Assembly (NCBI GenBank): GCA_021234595.1
Contig: CM037853.1
Coordinates: 157,461,659 to 157,525,658, forward strand
Direction: 5' to 3'
Origin: Delia radicum
Taxonomy: Eukaryota > Arthropoda > Insecta > Diptera > Anthomyiidae
Length of the DNA stretch: 64,000 nucleotides
In this document: piece after piece, positions 42,401 through 51,399 of the stretch
Layout: each line of letters opens with the position of its first letter
Numbering within the stretch: position 1 is the first letter of the stretch
Translations under genes and position numbers: made by a program
The notes under the pieces: generated by a model
Told to the model about the DNA's origin: nothing
The model's database searches: none
The model's input: the letters and a program-made list of their open reading frames with translations, nothing else

Positions 42401-44570
42401 CCTGAGTTGCCATGGTAGTTTGATTTTTAAACTATTATTTTTAAAATATCACAACGCTACAAAATTTTACTCAAAAATACAAAGCAAGAGTACCGACTAT
42501 TGATCCTTAATATTTCGGCCACTCTGATTTTAATAGCGTACATAGTTTTTTCACATTTGGGCCAGACTTTTCGCAAAATTGCATTGAAGTTTTGCATGTT
42601 TTAAAAAAGATTTTTATACATAACATTTTAAAAATAAGTTGCTTTATCTCAATTTTTTATGGTAATTTATAGTGTCCGACCGAGTATTCGGCTTCGGCCA
42701 AAAAGTCAAGTTCGGCCAAGTTCGGTGTTCGGCCAAATTTGGCCAAACTACCGAACTTTTTATGATTATTTAATAAAAAACACAAATAAATAACAATTCC
42801 AGAAATATACCTACAAGCCTAATAAGCAAATAATCAAATTTAATGCTATATAATTTAAATAAACGTATACTTTTATATTTTGCAATCAATTTCGAGTGGT
42901 AAGTAATCGTAAAAAGAGAATAAAAGGTTCATCAATTTGGGATAGATATGATGCAGAACCAGACTTAGAAGTAGCAGAACCAAATGAAAATTTTATTGAA
43001 AAAGAAATTAAAATGTTTATTACGGAAATTAGAATTCAAGTCCATTTACAAATTTAAAAGCTGTAACAATAAAATATTTATCAGCGCCACCAACTAGTGT
43101 AGCTAGCAAACAGCTTTTTAGCGCTGCCGGACAGCTATATTCTGATAGACGAAGCAATTTACATGGTGTGAATGCGGAAAAATTGCTTTTCTGTCATTAC
43201 AATATCAAACTTTTTAATTTAAAATATTAAAGTTTAAGTTTTTTTTCTATACCAACTTAAAAATCAATCAACTATTTTTCTTTGACTATAAAATATAGTA
43301 CAATACAAATATTTTGTGAAAAATCTGAACCGTTACACAATTGTTTGTAGATTTTTCTATAAACGTTTTTATTTTTCACAGGTTATGGGCCCAGCACGAG
43401 TGAAATCGGGAAAGAGAAAACAACGAAAAAAAATATTGAAAACGAGCAGCATGCTCTAAAAACTTAAATGCGATTTTGCGAAAAATATGGCCAATAAGTG
43501 AAAAGACTGGGTACGCTATTAAAATCAGCTTGGCCTAAATATTTCGGATCCATGGTTGTTTAGGGCGAGTAATTTTTCTAAAAAATAACCTGAGTTTAGC
43601 TTTAAATACAGAGATTTACATATAAATATGACACTCATAACTATGGTTAATAGTGCTGTTAATTTCGGTTTCTTTTCAATACTCGATACTACTAGATATT
43701 TTTAATTTGGAAACTCCATACTACTCGATACTTTTAACGTGTTTTAAATTCACTATAATCTTTCACGAAAATTTCATGAAAATTATAACTTTTACTGAAA
43801 ATTCAAATTTTAAAAAATATTTTAAAACTTTTTTTGGAATTATTTGAGTGCTTTTTTATAGTTTTTCAACTTTTATCTTTAAACTTTTCACCAGAGTGTA
43901 TTTTAATGATAATTATTTAAGCAGAGTCGCATTTTTGTATTGTTTTTCTGTCCATAATACAACTTTAAAAAAATCGAGTAGTTACTTTTAAGTATCGAGT
44001 ATTCTAAAAAAGACAAATACTCGATACCCACTACTCATTCTTTTACCAGCACTAATGGTTCAGCCCCAAACTGTGGCCTGTGGCATGCCTTAGTAAAATA
44101 TATTTGTTTTTGTATAATTGTTTAAATATTGTTGTTTTCATTGATTTCCAAAGATGGTTTACCCCCGTAATTGGAAAAAATTTGCATGAACTTCCGGTCC
44201 CTGATTTTCTATTAAAAACTTACTTTTTTCCTGAATTAACATCTGCCAGCAGATAAATTGTTTGATTCTCGGACATTCTTAAACGTTGTGCTGTTGTTAC
44301 CGGTTTATTCAACTTTTGGGCACTTGCTGACAATTGTCCCAAACGATCAATAATTTCCGACATCTTTGATGTTGCATCTCTGCAATGTATAAAAAAATGA
44401 TCATCTAATCTTTAAGAAGAAATTGCAAATAACATTATCCGAAAAATTCAAATTTGTACTTACAAACATTGTCGTCGATCTCCACGAAAAGTGTGTGGTA
44501 ATAAATTTGATGTCACCTTGACTATGGGTTGGGTAAACAGAGGACTTAAATCGAAACGAAATTCCACCAT
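30269..44570 (-). CDS. Atat: Alpha-tubulin N-acetyltransferase (whole coding span)
   Basis: The enzyme acetylates Lys40 of alpha-tubulin in the microtubule lumen, using acetyl-CoA, and marks stable microtubules. Coding exons: 44464-44570, 44224-44379, 35181-35555, 30269-30428 (798 nt, 266 codons, all phases consistent). The N-terminus MVEFRFDLSPLF..PIVKVTSNLLP matches dipteran Mec-17/ATAT. The GNAT core includes GLLKVGTKDLYLFDE, SILDFYIHES, the acetyl-CoA loop QRAGLGKDLF, and CSVDRPSEKLL with the catalytic Asp. The tail keeps GRYGARRPTCSMAE. Introns of 84 bp, 8.67 kb and 4.75 kb are mostly mobile elements. The 3' end is uncertain: the last frame either reads four more codons to TAA or splices onward from GTATTT. 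Confidence 0.93.
30473..30500. repeat. ATG/CAT trinucleotide microsatellite
   Basis: A (GAT)n tract lies in the Atat intron about 45 bp upstream of the exon 4 acceptor. Confidence 0.85.
31010..31370 (-). mobile_element. MITE with ACTCATAGAAATAAACCTGTAAAA end
   Basis: The right end TTTTTACAGGTTTATTTCTAT is the inverse of 52475-52500. The left part, with AATGCGAATAAAAATCT and CTGAAATCAGCA, matches 52853-52890 inverted. GCTATTTT..AGCAAAAATTTTTTGCT blocks fill the middle. It is non-coding and lies in Atat intron 3. Confidence 0.65.
31371..32330. other. AT-rich intronic stretch
   Basis: It contains ATGGCAACCCTG and GGCAACTCTGG motifs that recur near 39.8 and 51.4 kb, but I see no element boundaries or coding. 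Confidence 0.35.
32333..34334. mobile_element. 2.0-kb TIR element, non-coding
   Basis: The ends CACACACCTAGTTAAAAAGT and ACTTTTGAACTGGGTGTGCG are inverted, followed by AAGTGACTTAACTCAAAA and its inverse. An ATAT tetranucleotide flanks both sides. A poly-Q-like or transposase frame is not seen; small open frames are AT-rich chance. It lies in Atat intron 3. Confidence 0.6.
34335..35176. other. AT-rich intronic stretch before Atat exon 3 donor
   Basis: Nothing is recognised here apart from the splice donor of exon 3 at its upper end. Confidence 0.4.
35181..35555 (-). CDS. Atat: Atat exon 3 (catalytic core)
   Basis: The acceptor ...GTCGTTTTAG precedes a T that completes the AAT codon, and the exon then reads GSVIGLLKVGTKDLYLFDE. 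It carries SILDFYIHES, the acetyl-CoA binding loop QRAGLGKDLF, CSVDRPSEKLL with the Asp needed for catalysis, HYGLTRTIPQANNFVLYEGF and a Gln/His-rich end. The donor is AG|GTAAGT. The longer open frame extending to 35611 is intron read-through. Confidence is high because each landmark aligns with known ATAT1. Confidence 0.93.
35612..36340. other. AT-rich intronic stretch
   Basis: It contains ATATG/CATAT-rich sequence. CCCGAGTAAAAA at 35648 resembles the element end at 60729, and AAATCGGG at 39474 might be its partner. The link is weak. Confidence 0.35.
36343..37223 (+). mobile_element. DD41D (rosa-like) mariner, internally deleted
   Basis: The ends AAGGGTGTT and AACACCCTT are flanked by TA (36341-36342, 37224-37225). 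The ends continue as GGTATAGAAC and its inverse. It contains the N- and C-terminal parts of a transposase joined by an internal deletion. The copy at 49115-50022 keeps the middle part that this one lacks. Confidence 0.85.
36422..37066 (+). pseudogene. DD41D mariner transposase, central part deleted
   Basis: The N-terminus reads MFSLVWHFNMNRLTPEQ and a DNA-binding region (NRPSKQLIRLTMERFRTTF, RRRTVRTEEVIAAVERSV). A deletion then joins it to NVTVNGDRY-type sequence in another frame. The C-terminal part holds the second Asp in FQQDGATCHTA and the third in LPPLDYFLWGYV. Counting from the second to the third Asp gives 41 residues between, hence DD41D. The first Asp (FSDEAH) lies in the deleted part. 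Confidence 0.85.
37493..39369. mobile_element. TTCATAAATATGATGAAG palindromic MITE, composite
   Basis: The ends ACTCAGGGAAAAAGCTTCAT and ATGAAGAAACTTTTTCTCTGAGT are inverted. The interior is made of repeated palindromes of the form TTTCATAAATATGATGA. A second internal start (AAGGAAAAAAACTTTATGAA, 38633) suggests two copies, with a SINE and other AT-rich DNA between them (about 38035-38630). Relatives are at 45989-47251 and 52405-53100. Confidence 0.65.
38104..38302 (-). mobile_element. tRNA-derived SINE, second family
   Basis: The minus strand shows box A GGCTGGTTGGTAGCGTGCTGG and box B GGGTTCGATTCTC in a tRNA-like head starting at about 38300. A short unique body (CTACAACGCGCCGAAGACC) and an A/T-rich tail follow. 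Flanks GCGCTTGTATG and GACGCTTTGTATG may be an imperfect target duplication. The body is unlike the SINE at 50.9 kb. Confidence 0.75.
39650..40260. repeat. Dispersed repeat shared with 51.4-51.7 kb
   Basis: TTTTGCACTGCCGTTGCTTTA, AAGGCCT, CATGTGATAATTTG and TTCCAGGGTTGCCA appear in this order and return inverted at 51400-51605. No coding or clear ends are seen. Confidence 0.6.
40261..41606. other. Intronic stretch, nothing recognised
   Basis: AT-rich sequence with no exon, TIR pair or tandem repeat that I can support. Open frames at 40910-41256 lack domain features. Confidence 0.35.
41607..42134. mobile_element. 528-bp MITE with AGTGTGTTCGAT ends
   Basis: The ends AGTGTGTTCGATTAC and GTTATCGAACACACT are inverted and flanked by TA (41605-41606, 42135-42136). 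Pairing continues in the sub-terminal CCAGTAAAAATTACTC and TTTTTACTGAGTA blocks. It is non-coding and lies in Atat intron 2. Confidence 0.75.
42511..43542. mobile_element. TIR element (ATATTTCGGCCA ends) containing a hAT relic
   Basis: The ends ATATTTCGGCCACTCTGATTT and AAATCAGCTTGGCCTAAATAT are inverted, with TTAATAGCGTAC and TTTTCGCAAAAT pairing further in. The sister copy is at 7687-7920. The hAT relic at 42670-43230 lies inside it. Confidence 0.65.
42670..43230 (+). pseudogene. hAT transposase remnant with C-terminal dimerisation domain
   Basis: It starts with the hAT end TAGTGTCCGACCGA (42670). The stretch 42908-43040 reads WDRYDAEPDLEVAEPNE-type sequence, and after a frame change 43041-43230 encodes the hATC domain. 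That domain includes TIKYLSAPPTSVASKQLFSA, AGQLYSDRRSNL and NAEKLLFCHYNI, followed by TAA. The catalytic part and the 3' terminal repeat are missing. It is probably related to the source of the hAT MITE at 27709. Confidence 0.85.
43555..44217. other. AT-rich intronic stretch beside Atat exon 2
   Basis: A loosely inverted ATACTCGATAC motif occurs (43680-43735 and 44012-44030). No gene is recognised. Confidence 0.35.
44224..44379 (-). CDS. Atat: Atat exon 2
   Basis: The acceptor ...ACATTGCAG is followed by an A that completes a Leu codon, then DATSKMSEIIDRLGQLSASA, QKLNKPVTTAQRLRMSE and NQTIYLLADVNSGK. The donor is AA|GTAAGT in phase 2. This is the N-terminal helix and first strands of the acetyltransferase fold. 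Confidence 0.92.
44464..44570 (-). CDS. Atat: Atat exon 1 (coding)
   Basis: The ATG at 44568-44570 begins MVEFRFDLSPLF, TQPIVKVTSNLLPHTF and RGDRRQC, and ends in phase 2 at TT|GTAAGT. Upstream, TTTCTTTTTCGTTGTAG on the minus strand (44600 onwards) looks like a splice acceptor, so a 29-nt 5' UTR piece (44571-44599) is probably preceded by a noncoding first exon that I cannot place. Confidence 0.92.
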
Positions 44571-44671
44571 AATGATTTAAGTACGTTTATTAAACGAGCC
44601 TACAACGAAAAAGAAATATTTATAGATTTTAATCATCAATATATTTGCATAAAATATAACTATAAATTGTA

Positions 44672-44925
44672 TTTATGATGTACGAGCTTAAAAGCCCGAC
44701 ACTTCGTTGCCGGTAGTTGCATATGATCTACTTCAAAGATTTTCGACATCTGCTGAAACTGACATTATATGCCTCTTATTTCTCTAGGTTTTATGAATTG
44801 AGAGGAACGATGAACAGGGTTAGGCTGGATATACTTCTTAAAAGCGATAACGTGCAAAGATTCACTTTGAAACGTATTTACAGAAAGAATTGATGACCAT
44901 TTTAAAGTCAAATTATGACTCAGGA
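44672..44925. repeat. Dispersed repeat, copy 1 (paralogue at 48604)
   Basis: CTACTTCAAAGATTTTCGACA, GGTTTTATGAATTGAGAGGA and ACGATGAACAGGG match 48604-48805 in the same orientation. It is probably a fragment of a larger repeat. Confidence 0.6.
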
Positions 44926-44926
44926 A

Positions 44927-45175
44927 ATATCATAATTTTCAGAGCGCTCAAATTTTTGAGTCATAAATGAATCATAATTGAACAATTTTTAAAATTTTTT
45001 CAACACTCACATAAGACTCAAAAATTAATCATAAATGACTCATAAATGGCTCAAAAATTCTGAAATTTGTAATATTGCTCATTGTTATGAGTATTCTATG
45101 AGTCATAAAAGAGCGCTCAGAAAAAGACCCACCTACACCTGAACGTCTGAAGGCTCTTTTATGAGTATTTTTTTT
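44927..45175. mobile_element. GAGTCATAAATGA-rich MITE
   Basis: The ends ATGACTCAGGAAA..TCAGAGCGCTC and GAGCGCTCAGAAAA are inverted, with ATGACTCATAAATGG-like repeats between. Limits are approximate. Confidence 0.45.
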
Positions 45176-46061
45176 CGTGGAAGTTCCAAGTTCCAGGTTT
45201 CTACCTTAAAGGCTTTGTATACGTCATTACCTTTTTTTACCTTTTTCTCTTTTAAAACCTAATTATACCAAGGTTTTATCAAAAATTTAAGAAGTCCACC
45301 TTTAGTGAGTCAGGAGATAATTTAAAAAAATGGAACGTTAAGGGATAAACTTCCCCTTTTAGTATCTCCCCGTAAACATTTTAAAAATCAGAGTCTAAGT
45401 GCATGACTATATTTTAAATTTAAAGTTTCTAGCTTCAGCAGTTTGAGCTGGGTGACCAAGGGTAAACGTGTTCCCCTTTTACTTTTTCCCATTTAAACCA
45501 TGCTTTTATTGGAGATTTCAAAGATTGAATTAAAAATGGGCCGGAAACTTGTATCGGTATTTAAATTTTTTTACGTTTTTCTCAAGAGTTTCGAAAAGAA
45601 TTTTATCTGTGATTTAATAAATTCATATTTAAAATTAAATTTTTCTAGAAAAATTTTATAGGCAGCCGTCAAGAGCTATGTCCCTTTTAGTGCTTTCCGT
45701 ATGAGTATGAATCTAAATATACTTACTTAATAGCGGTTTAAAAATTTATAAAAATCACAACTGAGATGATGTCTACTTGTAATTAGGAACCCAAGTAACA
45801 AATTTTAGTTCCTCGCTATAATAATTTGGCTGTGAAGGGCCGCCAAGGGTCTCTTTTTCCTATTTTGCGCCTTATCTTAGTAACTTCCAAAAATCTTTCT
45901 AAGCGAATGGATTTTGAACCAACATACCAAATTTCACGTTCCTCTTATAAGCGGTTTGTTCATGCCCATCCACTTATGCGGATGTCTACACTCAGAGAAA
46001 AAAGTTACATCATATTGATGATATTATTTCATAAATCGTTTGTCATCAATTACACAGCCCG

Positions 46062-46490
46062 ACAAAATTAAAAAAGATTTTTGCTTCTTTGAATTTATCA
46101 ACTGATTCTAGTTAATTTGGGTTTTCATGATATAGCTTTTTTTTAAGTATTTAAAAAGTAAAACTTTTCCATTGGAATTGCCGTATTTTGTAAAAGTAAC
46201 AATGTGTGGGATGGACATATCTCAGGAAGTAGGAGGAGCTTATCCAAGATTATGGTATTAATCTCTTCTTTGGAAGATTCTATAGCAGATTAATGCATCA
46301 ATCATATTTGTGGGTGGGGTTAATTTTTAATTTCAAAATAGTGCCGTATTTTGTAAAAGTAACAATGTGTGGGATGGACATATCTCAGAAAGTAGGAGGA
46401 GCTGATAGAGACAAACTGATTACAGATTTGAATTCAGCGCACCCAAATTAACTAGAATCAGTTGATAAATGCAAAGAAGCAAATTGAGTG
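46062..46490. repeat. Nested fold-back
   Basis: The arms TTGCTTCTTTGAATTTATCA..CTGATTCTAGTTAATTTGGG and CCCAAATTAACTAGAATCAG..GCAAAGAAGCAA are inverted. Inside, GTGCCGTATTTTGTAAAAGT and GGGATGGACATATCTCAG occur twice (46182-46245, 46342-46402). Sequence at 46230-46310 is related to 3180-3270 on the other strand. Confidence 0.7.
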
Positions 46491-46675
46491 TTGGCGTGTG
46501 TTATTCATCATATTTATGAAGTTTTCATAAATATGATTAAGTTTCAAAAAAATGTATGACCCACGTTTCATATATCTCAATCATTTTATAAAAAAGTTCA
46601 ATAAACTTTGTGAAACAATTTTAGATTTTTGTTGAAATTTGTATTTGAAATTTAGAAAATATCATTTGCAATATA

Positions 46676-46827
46676 AGGCTGTAACATAATTGGATTAAGT
46701 GACTTAAGTCAGATGTTGGTATGAAACAAAATATGGAAATACAATTATTTAAATATAAAAAAATTTAAATTTTTATTTTATACCAACACCTGACTTTTGT
46801 TACTTAATCCAATTATGAATAAGCCTT
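46676..46827. mobile_element. 152-bp MITE with AGGCTGTAACATAATTGG ends
   Basis: The arms AACATAATTGGATTAAGTGAC and GTTACTTAATCCAATTATGAA, with AGATGTTGGTAT and ATACCAACACCT, form a near-perfect hairpin. Confidence 0.75.
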
Positions 46828-47770
46828 TAGAATTTTTATAACGCAACTACCAGAAATTATTAGAAATTATGAAACACCAATTAAATATTATTTGATGTTT
46901 TCTTATTTTTAAATAGATTATCTTGAATATAATATGATTAATGAAGCGTTTCATAATATTTATGAAACATTTTAAAAAAATTAATAAAACTTTTACAAAA
47001 ATTTATGAAACTGATTCTTTCAGTTATGAAATATTTAACACCCTTTATGAATCATTTCAGAAAAGGTTATAAAACTTTTTCATCATATTTATGAAACATT
47101 TCAGAAATATGAAGAAGTCTGTCATAAATTTACCCGTTTATGAAACACCTTCATCATATTTATGAAGTGTTACATTGGACGAAAATCAATGAAGTTTTTC
47201 ATCACATTTATGAAGTTTTTCATAAATATGATGAAGATTTTTGCCTGAATGCACATAGGATAAGGAAGAAAACAACAGCAATCTTTAGCGGGTTGACCAG
47301 GTCGCCAAGAGGAAGACGTTTCTTTTTCGTGCCCTCCCAGATAAAATTTACAAAAACTCCATCCAAGATGATATCTACTTGGAACTAGGATCCCACATAC
47401 CAAATTTCAAGCTGCTAGCTTCAGCGGTTTGACCAGGCCGACAATTAGGAGACTTTTTCCCCGTTTAAGTCCACATTTTACCACGTTTCTGGGAAAAATT
47501 CCAAAAAGTAACATACCAGGGAGTTAAGTCATATCCGAATAAAGACATTCTAGCCAATAAGTTTTGGGCAGGCCGACAAGGATGAGACTTTTGAATTTGT
47601 TGCCAATCTCCGTAGGAATTTCCAAAAATTCTCAGCGGACCTGTACGCTAGAAGATGCACCTACATGCCAAATTTCAAGTTCCTAGCTCCAGCGGTATAG
47701 GCTGGGCGGTGTTGAGTTAGTCAGTGAGTGAGTCAGTGAGTGAGTGAGTAACGTTATTCTTTTATATATA

Positions 47771-48383
47771 TGGAGAAAGATATAAGATATTCACTCAAGT
47801 TTAATGTTAAATTACCATAAATTGCAATTTTGTATTTTTTTATTCTTACTAGAATAGAAGAAGAAATATCTCATGCAAAAAGAAAATGCAATTTAGCATT
47901 TATATAAAAAAGTTGATTGTAACTTTTAACATTGGAAGGAAATACAGCCAACCATGATTTCAACAACAACATCAAAATGGGGAGGATTTCAGATTCTACT
48001 GTAATTTTAATGAAATCATTTTCTAGTACAACATGTGCGCTGGTAATTCATAAACATGACCCCCAAGCACATGCAGTACAAATGAATGATTGACGTAACC
48101 TACTACTTTTAAATGTATACAATTACCTTTTTATATATGACGGGTATTAGAGAGGTTTGGTTAATAGATTTTATTTATATTTAATTTTATTTGGAGCGGT
48201 TTAAGGATTGATATTTAACATTTATAAATCAAAAAGAGCATTGAACTTGTACAAATTAATATTTAAACGAATCATACGTAAATGAGTTGAATACAAACAT
48301 AAACGAATTTAATACTACCTCTGTTCCATATTGTGGTATACATTTCTATAAAATCGTTATTATGCAGGGTTTTACAAATATAC
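47771..48383. other. AT-rich stretch, nothing recognised
   Basis: No gene or element boundary is seen. Confidence 0.4.
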
Positions 48384-48603
48384 ACGCAGAAAAAAGAGCA
48401 TCATGTTATGATAGTTTAAGAGCATCATGTTATGGTGGATACATGTAACAATCATAGTATGATCTTCGTAATCTTATTATGATCCCAGATCATGATCAGT
48501 GATTATAATATGATCAGTCGGAATCATGTTTATGATTGTTACAATTATATTATTATAATTTATTGTCCGCAATCAAGTAAAATCATATTTTTTCTCTGTG
48601 TGT
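48384..48603. mobile_element. 220-bp ATCATG-rich MITE
   Basis: The ends ACACGCAGAAAAAAGAGCAT and ATATTTTTTCTCTGTGTGT are inverted. The interior has repeated ATCATGTTATGAT and GATCATGATCAGTGAT palindromes. It is inserted at the edge of the repeat at 48604-48805. Confidence 0.65.
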
Positions 48604-49112
48604 ATATGGCCTACTTCAAAAATTGTCGACACCTGTAGAAACTGACTTTAGATGACTCTTATTTCTCAAGGTTTTATGAATTGAGAGGAACGATGGACAG
48701 GGGAGATCAACTATACTTGAAAGCTATGTCGTGCAACGTTTGTTTCACGTTAAAAAGTCTTCACCAAAAGAATTGATGGCCATTTAAAAGTCGAAAAAAT
48801 TACTTAATTTACAAGTGCTCTTGCATTAATTTAATTTTTATGTTCAAAGTTTTTAACTTTCAAATGTAAACCAATACAAAATGGGGGTCACTACACTTGG
48901 GAGATACATTCACTGAAAAGGTAATTTCCATATCTCTGCCTAGTTAAAAGTTTTCCGATTTTTAAACTTTCGCAGTTCTTTTCAAGGGGTTTTGCACCGT
49001 TTATTGGAATTGAGTTTTGAGAACTTTATTTGAAAAATGGTGTAATTTTATATAGCTTGAGGTATACCAAGTTGATGTCACAAAAAGGGGTATTTGAAAA
49101 AAATAATGGTAA
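48604..49112. repeat. Dispersed repeat, copy 2 (paralogue at 44672), and unassigned flank
   Basis: The first 200 bp match 44690-44905 in direct orientation. Nothing is recognised from about 48810 to 49112. Confidence 0.5.
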
Positions 49113-49114
49113 TA

Positions 49115-50022
49115 AAGAGTGTTTTTATAGAGGTATAGAACTTTGAAATGGAATAAAACAAAGAATAATCTTTTAAATTGACATGAAAATTACTTTATTC
49201 GAAAGATAATCTTCTGGCATTATAATTTAAATATGACTTCTGGCATATGACCGGAACGGCTGGCTCGGCCGTAGTCTTATCTGGAGGTCCAATATTCGAT
49301 GACTTTTTCCAACATTTGTGGCCGTATATTGGCAATAACGCGGCGAATGTTGTCCTCCAAGTGGTCAATCGTTTCGGGCTTATCGGCGTAGACTAGCGAC
49401 TTCACATATCCCCACAGAAAATAGTTCAGCGGCGTTAAATCGCACGATCTTGGAGGCCAATTCACGGGTCCGAAACGTGAAACTATGCGGTTACCAAACG
49501 TTTCCTTCAATAAATCAGTTGTGAGCTGTGTGACATGTTTTGCCGTCTTATTGAAACCACAGCTCCTGCTCATCATGGTTGTTCAATTGATGAACGAAAA
49601 AGTCAGTAATAATGGCTCTATAGCGGTCACCATTGACTGTAACGTTCTGACCAGCATCGTTTTTAAAGAAGTACGTACCAATGATTCCACCAGCCCACAA
49701 AGCACACCAAACAGTCAGTTTTTCTGGATGTAACGGTATCTCAACATACACTTGAGGATTATCATCACTCCAAATACGGCAGTTTTGTTTATTGTCGTAT
49801 TCATTTAACCAAAAGTGAGCTTCATCGCTAAACAAAATTCGCAAAATTCGTGTATTTCGAACAGAATCATGATTTTCAAAATAAATTTGGAAGCGTTGTT
49901 CAGGCGTCAGTCTATTCATGTTGAAATGCCAAACCAAACTAAACATAAATTACTTGACAGCTGACTGCCAGTTAAAAAAGTGTTGCCAACTTAAAGTTAT
50001 ATACCTGTATAAAAACACCCTT
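49115..50022 (-). mobile_element. DD41D (rosa-like) mariner, second deleted copy
   Basis: The ends AAGAGTGTTTTTATAGAGG (one change) and TATAAAAACACCCTT are inverted, with TA on both sides (49113-49114, 50023-50024). It has the same family ends as 36343-37223 but a different deletion: it lacks most of the DNA-binding region and keeps the catalytic middle. Confidence 0.88.
49277..49946 (-). pseudogene. DD41D mariner transposase, N-terminal deletion and frameshift
   Basis: The N-terminus MFSLVWHFNMNRLTPEQ is joined by a deletion, after VRNT, to RILFSDEAHFWLNEY with the first catalytic Asp. Next come WSDDNPQVYVEIPLH, LTVWCALWAGGIIG and NVTVNGDRYRAIITD. A stop and frame change at about 49546 break the FQQD region. 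The rest continues through LLKETFGNRIVSRFGPVNW to LTPLNYFLWGYV, where the third catalytic Asp is Asn. It is inactive for at least three reasons. Confidence 0.88.
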
Positions 50023-50024
50023 TA

Positions 50025-50850
50025 AATATAGAACTTCCAAACAAATGCATTGTTTTTTACCAAAGCTTTTAACAAAGTAAAATTGTTAAGAAATATAAAA
50101 TTGTTAAGAAAGAAAAATTACAATTTTTATAAATTTTCTAAATTTTGAACTTTAAGTATTTTTTTACGACTAAACTTTTAAAGCAAATTTAAAAAAGGTT
50201 TCTATTTCTTTTATCGTGAAGTAGTATAAGCACAGAGAATTTTTTCTTTTAAAATCGATGAAATAATAAAGTTTTTTTTTGGTACATAAACCAAAAAAAC
50301 TCATGGATAAAAAAAAAATGGTTTTTTATTTAAATAACTCTTAAAGTAGAGGAGATAACCGTGTTTTTTCTTTATCTTACAACGTACACTACTCCAGGCT
50401 ACAAAATTTAGAAATCGGTCATCATTTACAAAAGTTACACCCTCCAAAAATATGTTTTATATACGAGGTAGTCAACTTTGACAACCTGTAAGTACACCCT
50501 GTACTAAAACAGGGTGACCCAATCACACTATTACAAAGTATTAACACCTCTTTCACAATTTGATTCGTACCGATCGGTTTTGTAGTTTAGAAGTTCAATA
50601 TTTATTGCCATTATTTTATTCAAATACCTTGTTCTGCGATGGTATTCGCAATTTAAATTCAAACTTTTACGCTTCGTATGTACTTAACGGGTTAAGATTT
50701 TTTTTAAATTATAATTTGTATTTATTGTCAAAGCAAATATCTATTAAACTGTAATACAAAATTTGATCTAGCGGAATTTCACGAGTTTTGAAATTTTTTT
50801 AAAAATGCTGGTGTTTTTAGAAAATGTTTTCAAATTGTAATATGGCAATA
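50025..50850. other. AT-rich intergenic stretch
   Basis: It contains ACACCCTGTACTAAAACAGGGTG, a small hairpin (50496-50518). No gene is recognised. Confidence 0.4.
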
Positions 50851-50855
50851 TTGTG

Positions 50856-51248
50856 GGCGTTATGGTGTAATGGTTAGCGCGTTGGACTGTTACACAGATG
50901 GTCCCGGGTTCGATTCCCGGTGACGACAACATCAATTTAGAAAAATAATATGTATGAGTTTTCTATCACTTATATGTATCGCTGCACCCACCTTCGGTGT
51001 TCCCATAGCACTTAACCCCACCGAAGTAAAATAATGAATCAGGGCTATGAAACAAAAAGCTTCAATAAATTCGCCAACTCTACATCAGGTGGCGAGCAAC
51101 AACTGTTCTAAGACTTATCATCTCGCGCAATTACAGTGTTGCCATGTTTGAAGCCCTTAATCTTTCACCACCTTTCATCTCTCCACTATCCCCTTTCCAA
51201 AGAAAGCAACACATTAATTAATAGGAAGAATTTCCTGAGTGTTGCTTC

Positions 51249-51277
<29 letters not shown>
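50856..51277 (+). mobile_element. tRNA-derived SINE with poly-A tail (full-length copy)
   Basis: The 72-nt head (50856-50927) resembles a tRNA: box A TGGTGTAATGGTTAGCGCG, box B GGGTTCGATTCCC, and an acceptor stem GGCGTTA/TGACGAC with one mismatch. The anticodon arm does not fold, so it is not a working tRNA gene. An unrelated body (CACCTTCGGTGTTCCC, GGTGGCGAGCAACAAC) ends TTTCCTGAGTGTTGCTTC and a 24-base A tail. A second, truncated copy lies at 29411-29730. Confidence 0.88.
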
Positions 51278-51279
<2 letters not shown>

Positions 51280-51399
51280 GCACAACAAGGTTTTCTAATT
51301 CAAAAAATTGTTTCATTTGTCCCTAACTAAATCGGTATATAACCTTTAGACCACCGGTCTTTCTTTAATTTAATAATTTTTCAAAAAAGTGCTGTAAAA

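Larger units (their letters stand above)
45989..47251. mobile_element. TTCATAAATATGATGAAG-family MITE with two nested inserts
   Basis: The ends CACTCAGAGAAAAAAGTTAC and ATGAAGATTTTTGCCTGAATG are inverted, with many TTCATAAATATGATGA palindromes. A fold-back (46062-46490) and a small MITE (46676-46827) are inserted. Confidence 0.65.
45180..47770. repeat. Diverged array of CAAGTTCCTAGCTTCAGCGGT units, split by a MITE
   Basis: The phrase CAAATTTCAAGTTCCTAGC..CAGCGGTTTGA..GGGC..CGACAAGG recurs at about 45440, 45810, 45930, 47280, 47405, 47560 and 47660. It ends in a GTGA microsatellite (47710-47752) and TTATTCTTTTATATATATGG. The unit is roughly 110-130 bp. The element at 45989-47251 interrupts it. 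Confidence 0.55.

Noticed and set aside
50856..50927. Functional tRNA gene
   Set aside because: The anticodon arm does not pair, the acceptor stem has a mismatch, and a SINE body with an A tail follows. It is the head of a SINE.
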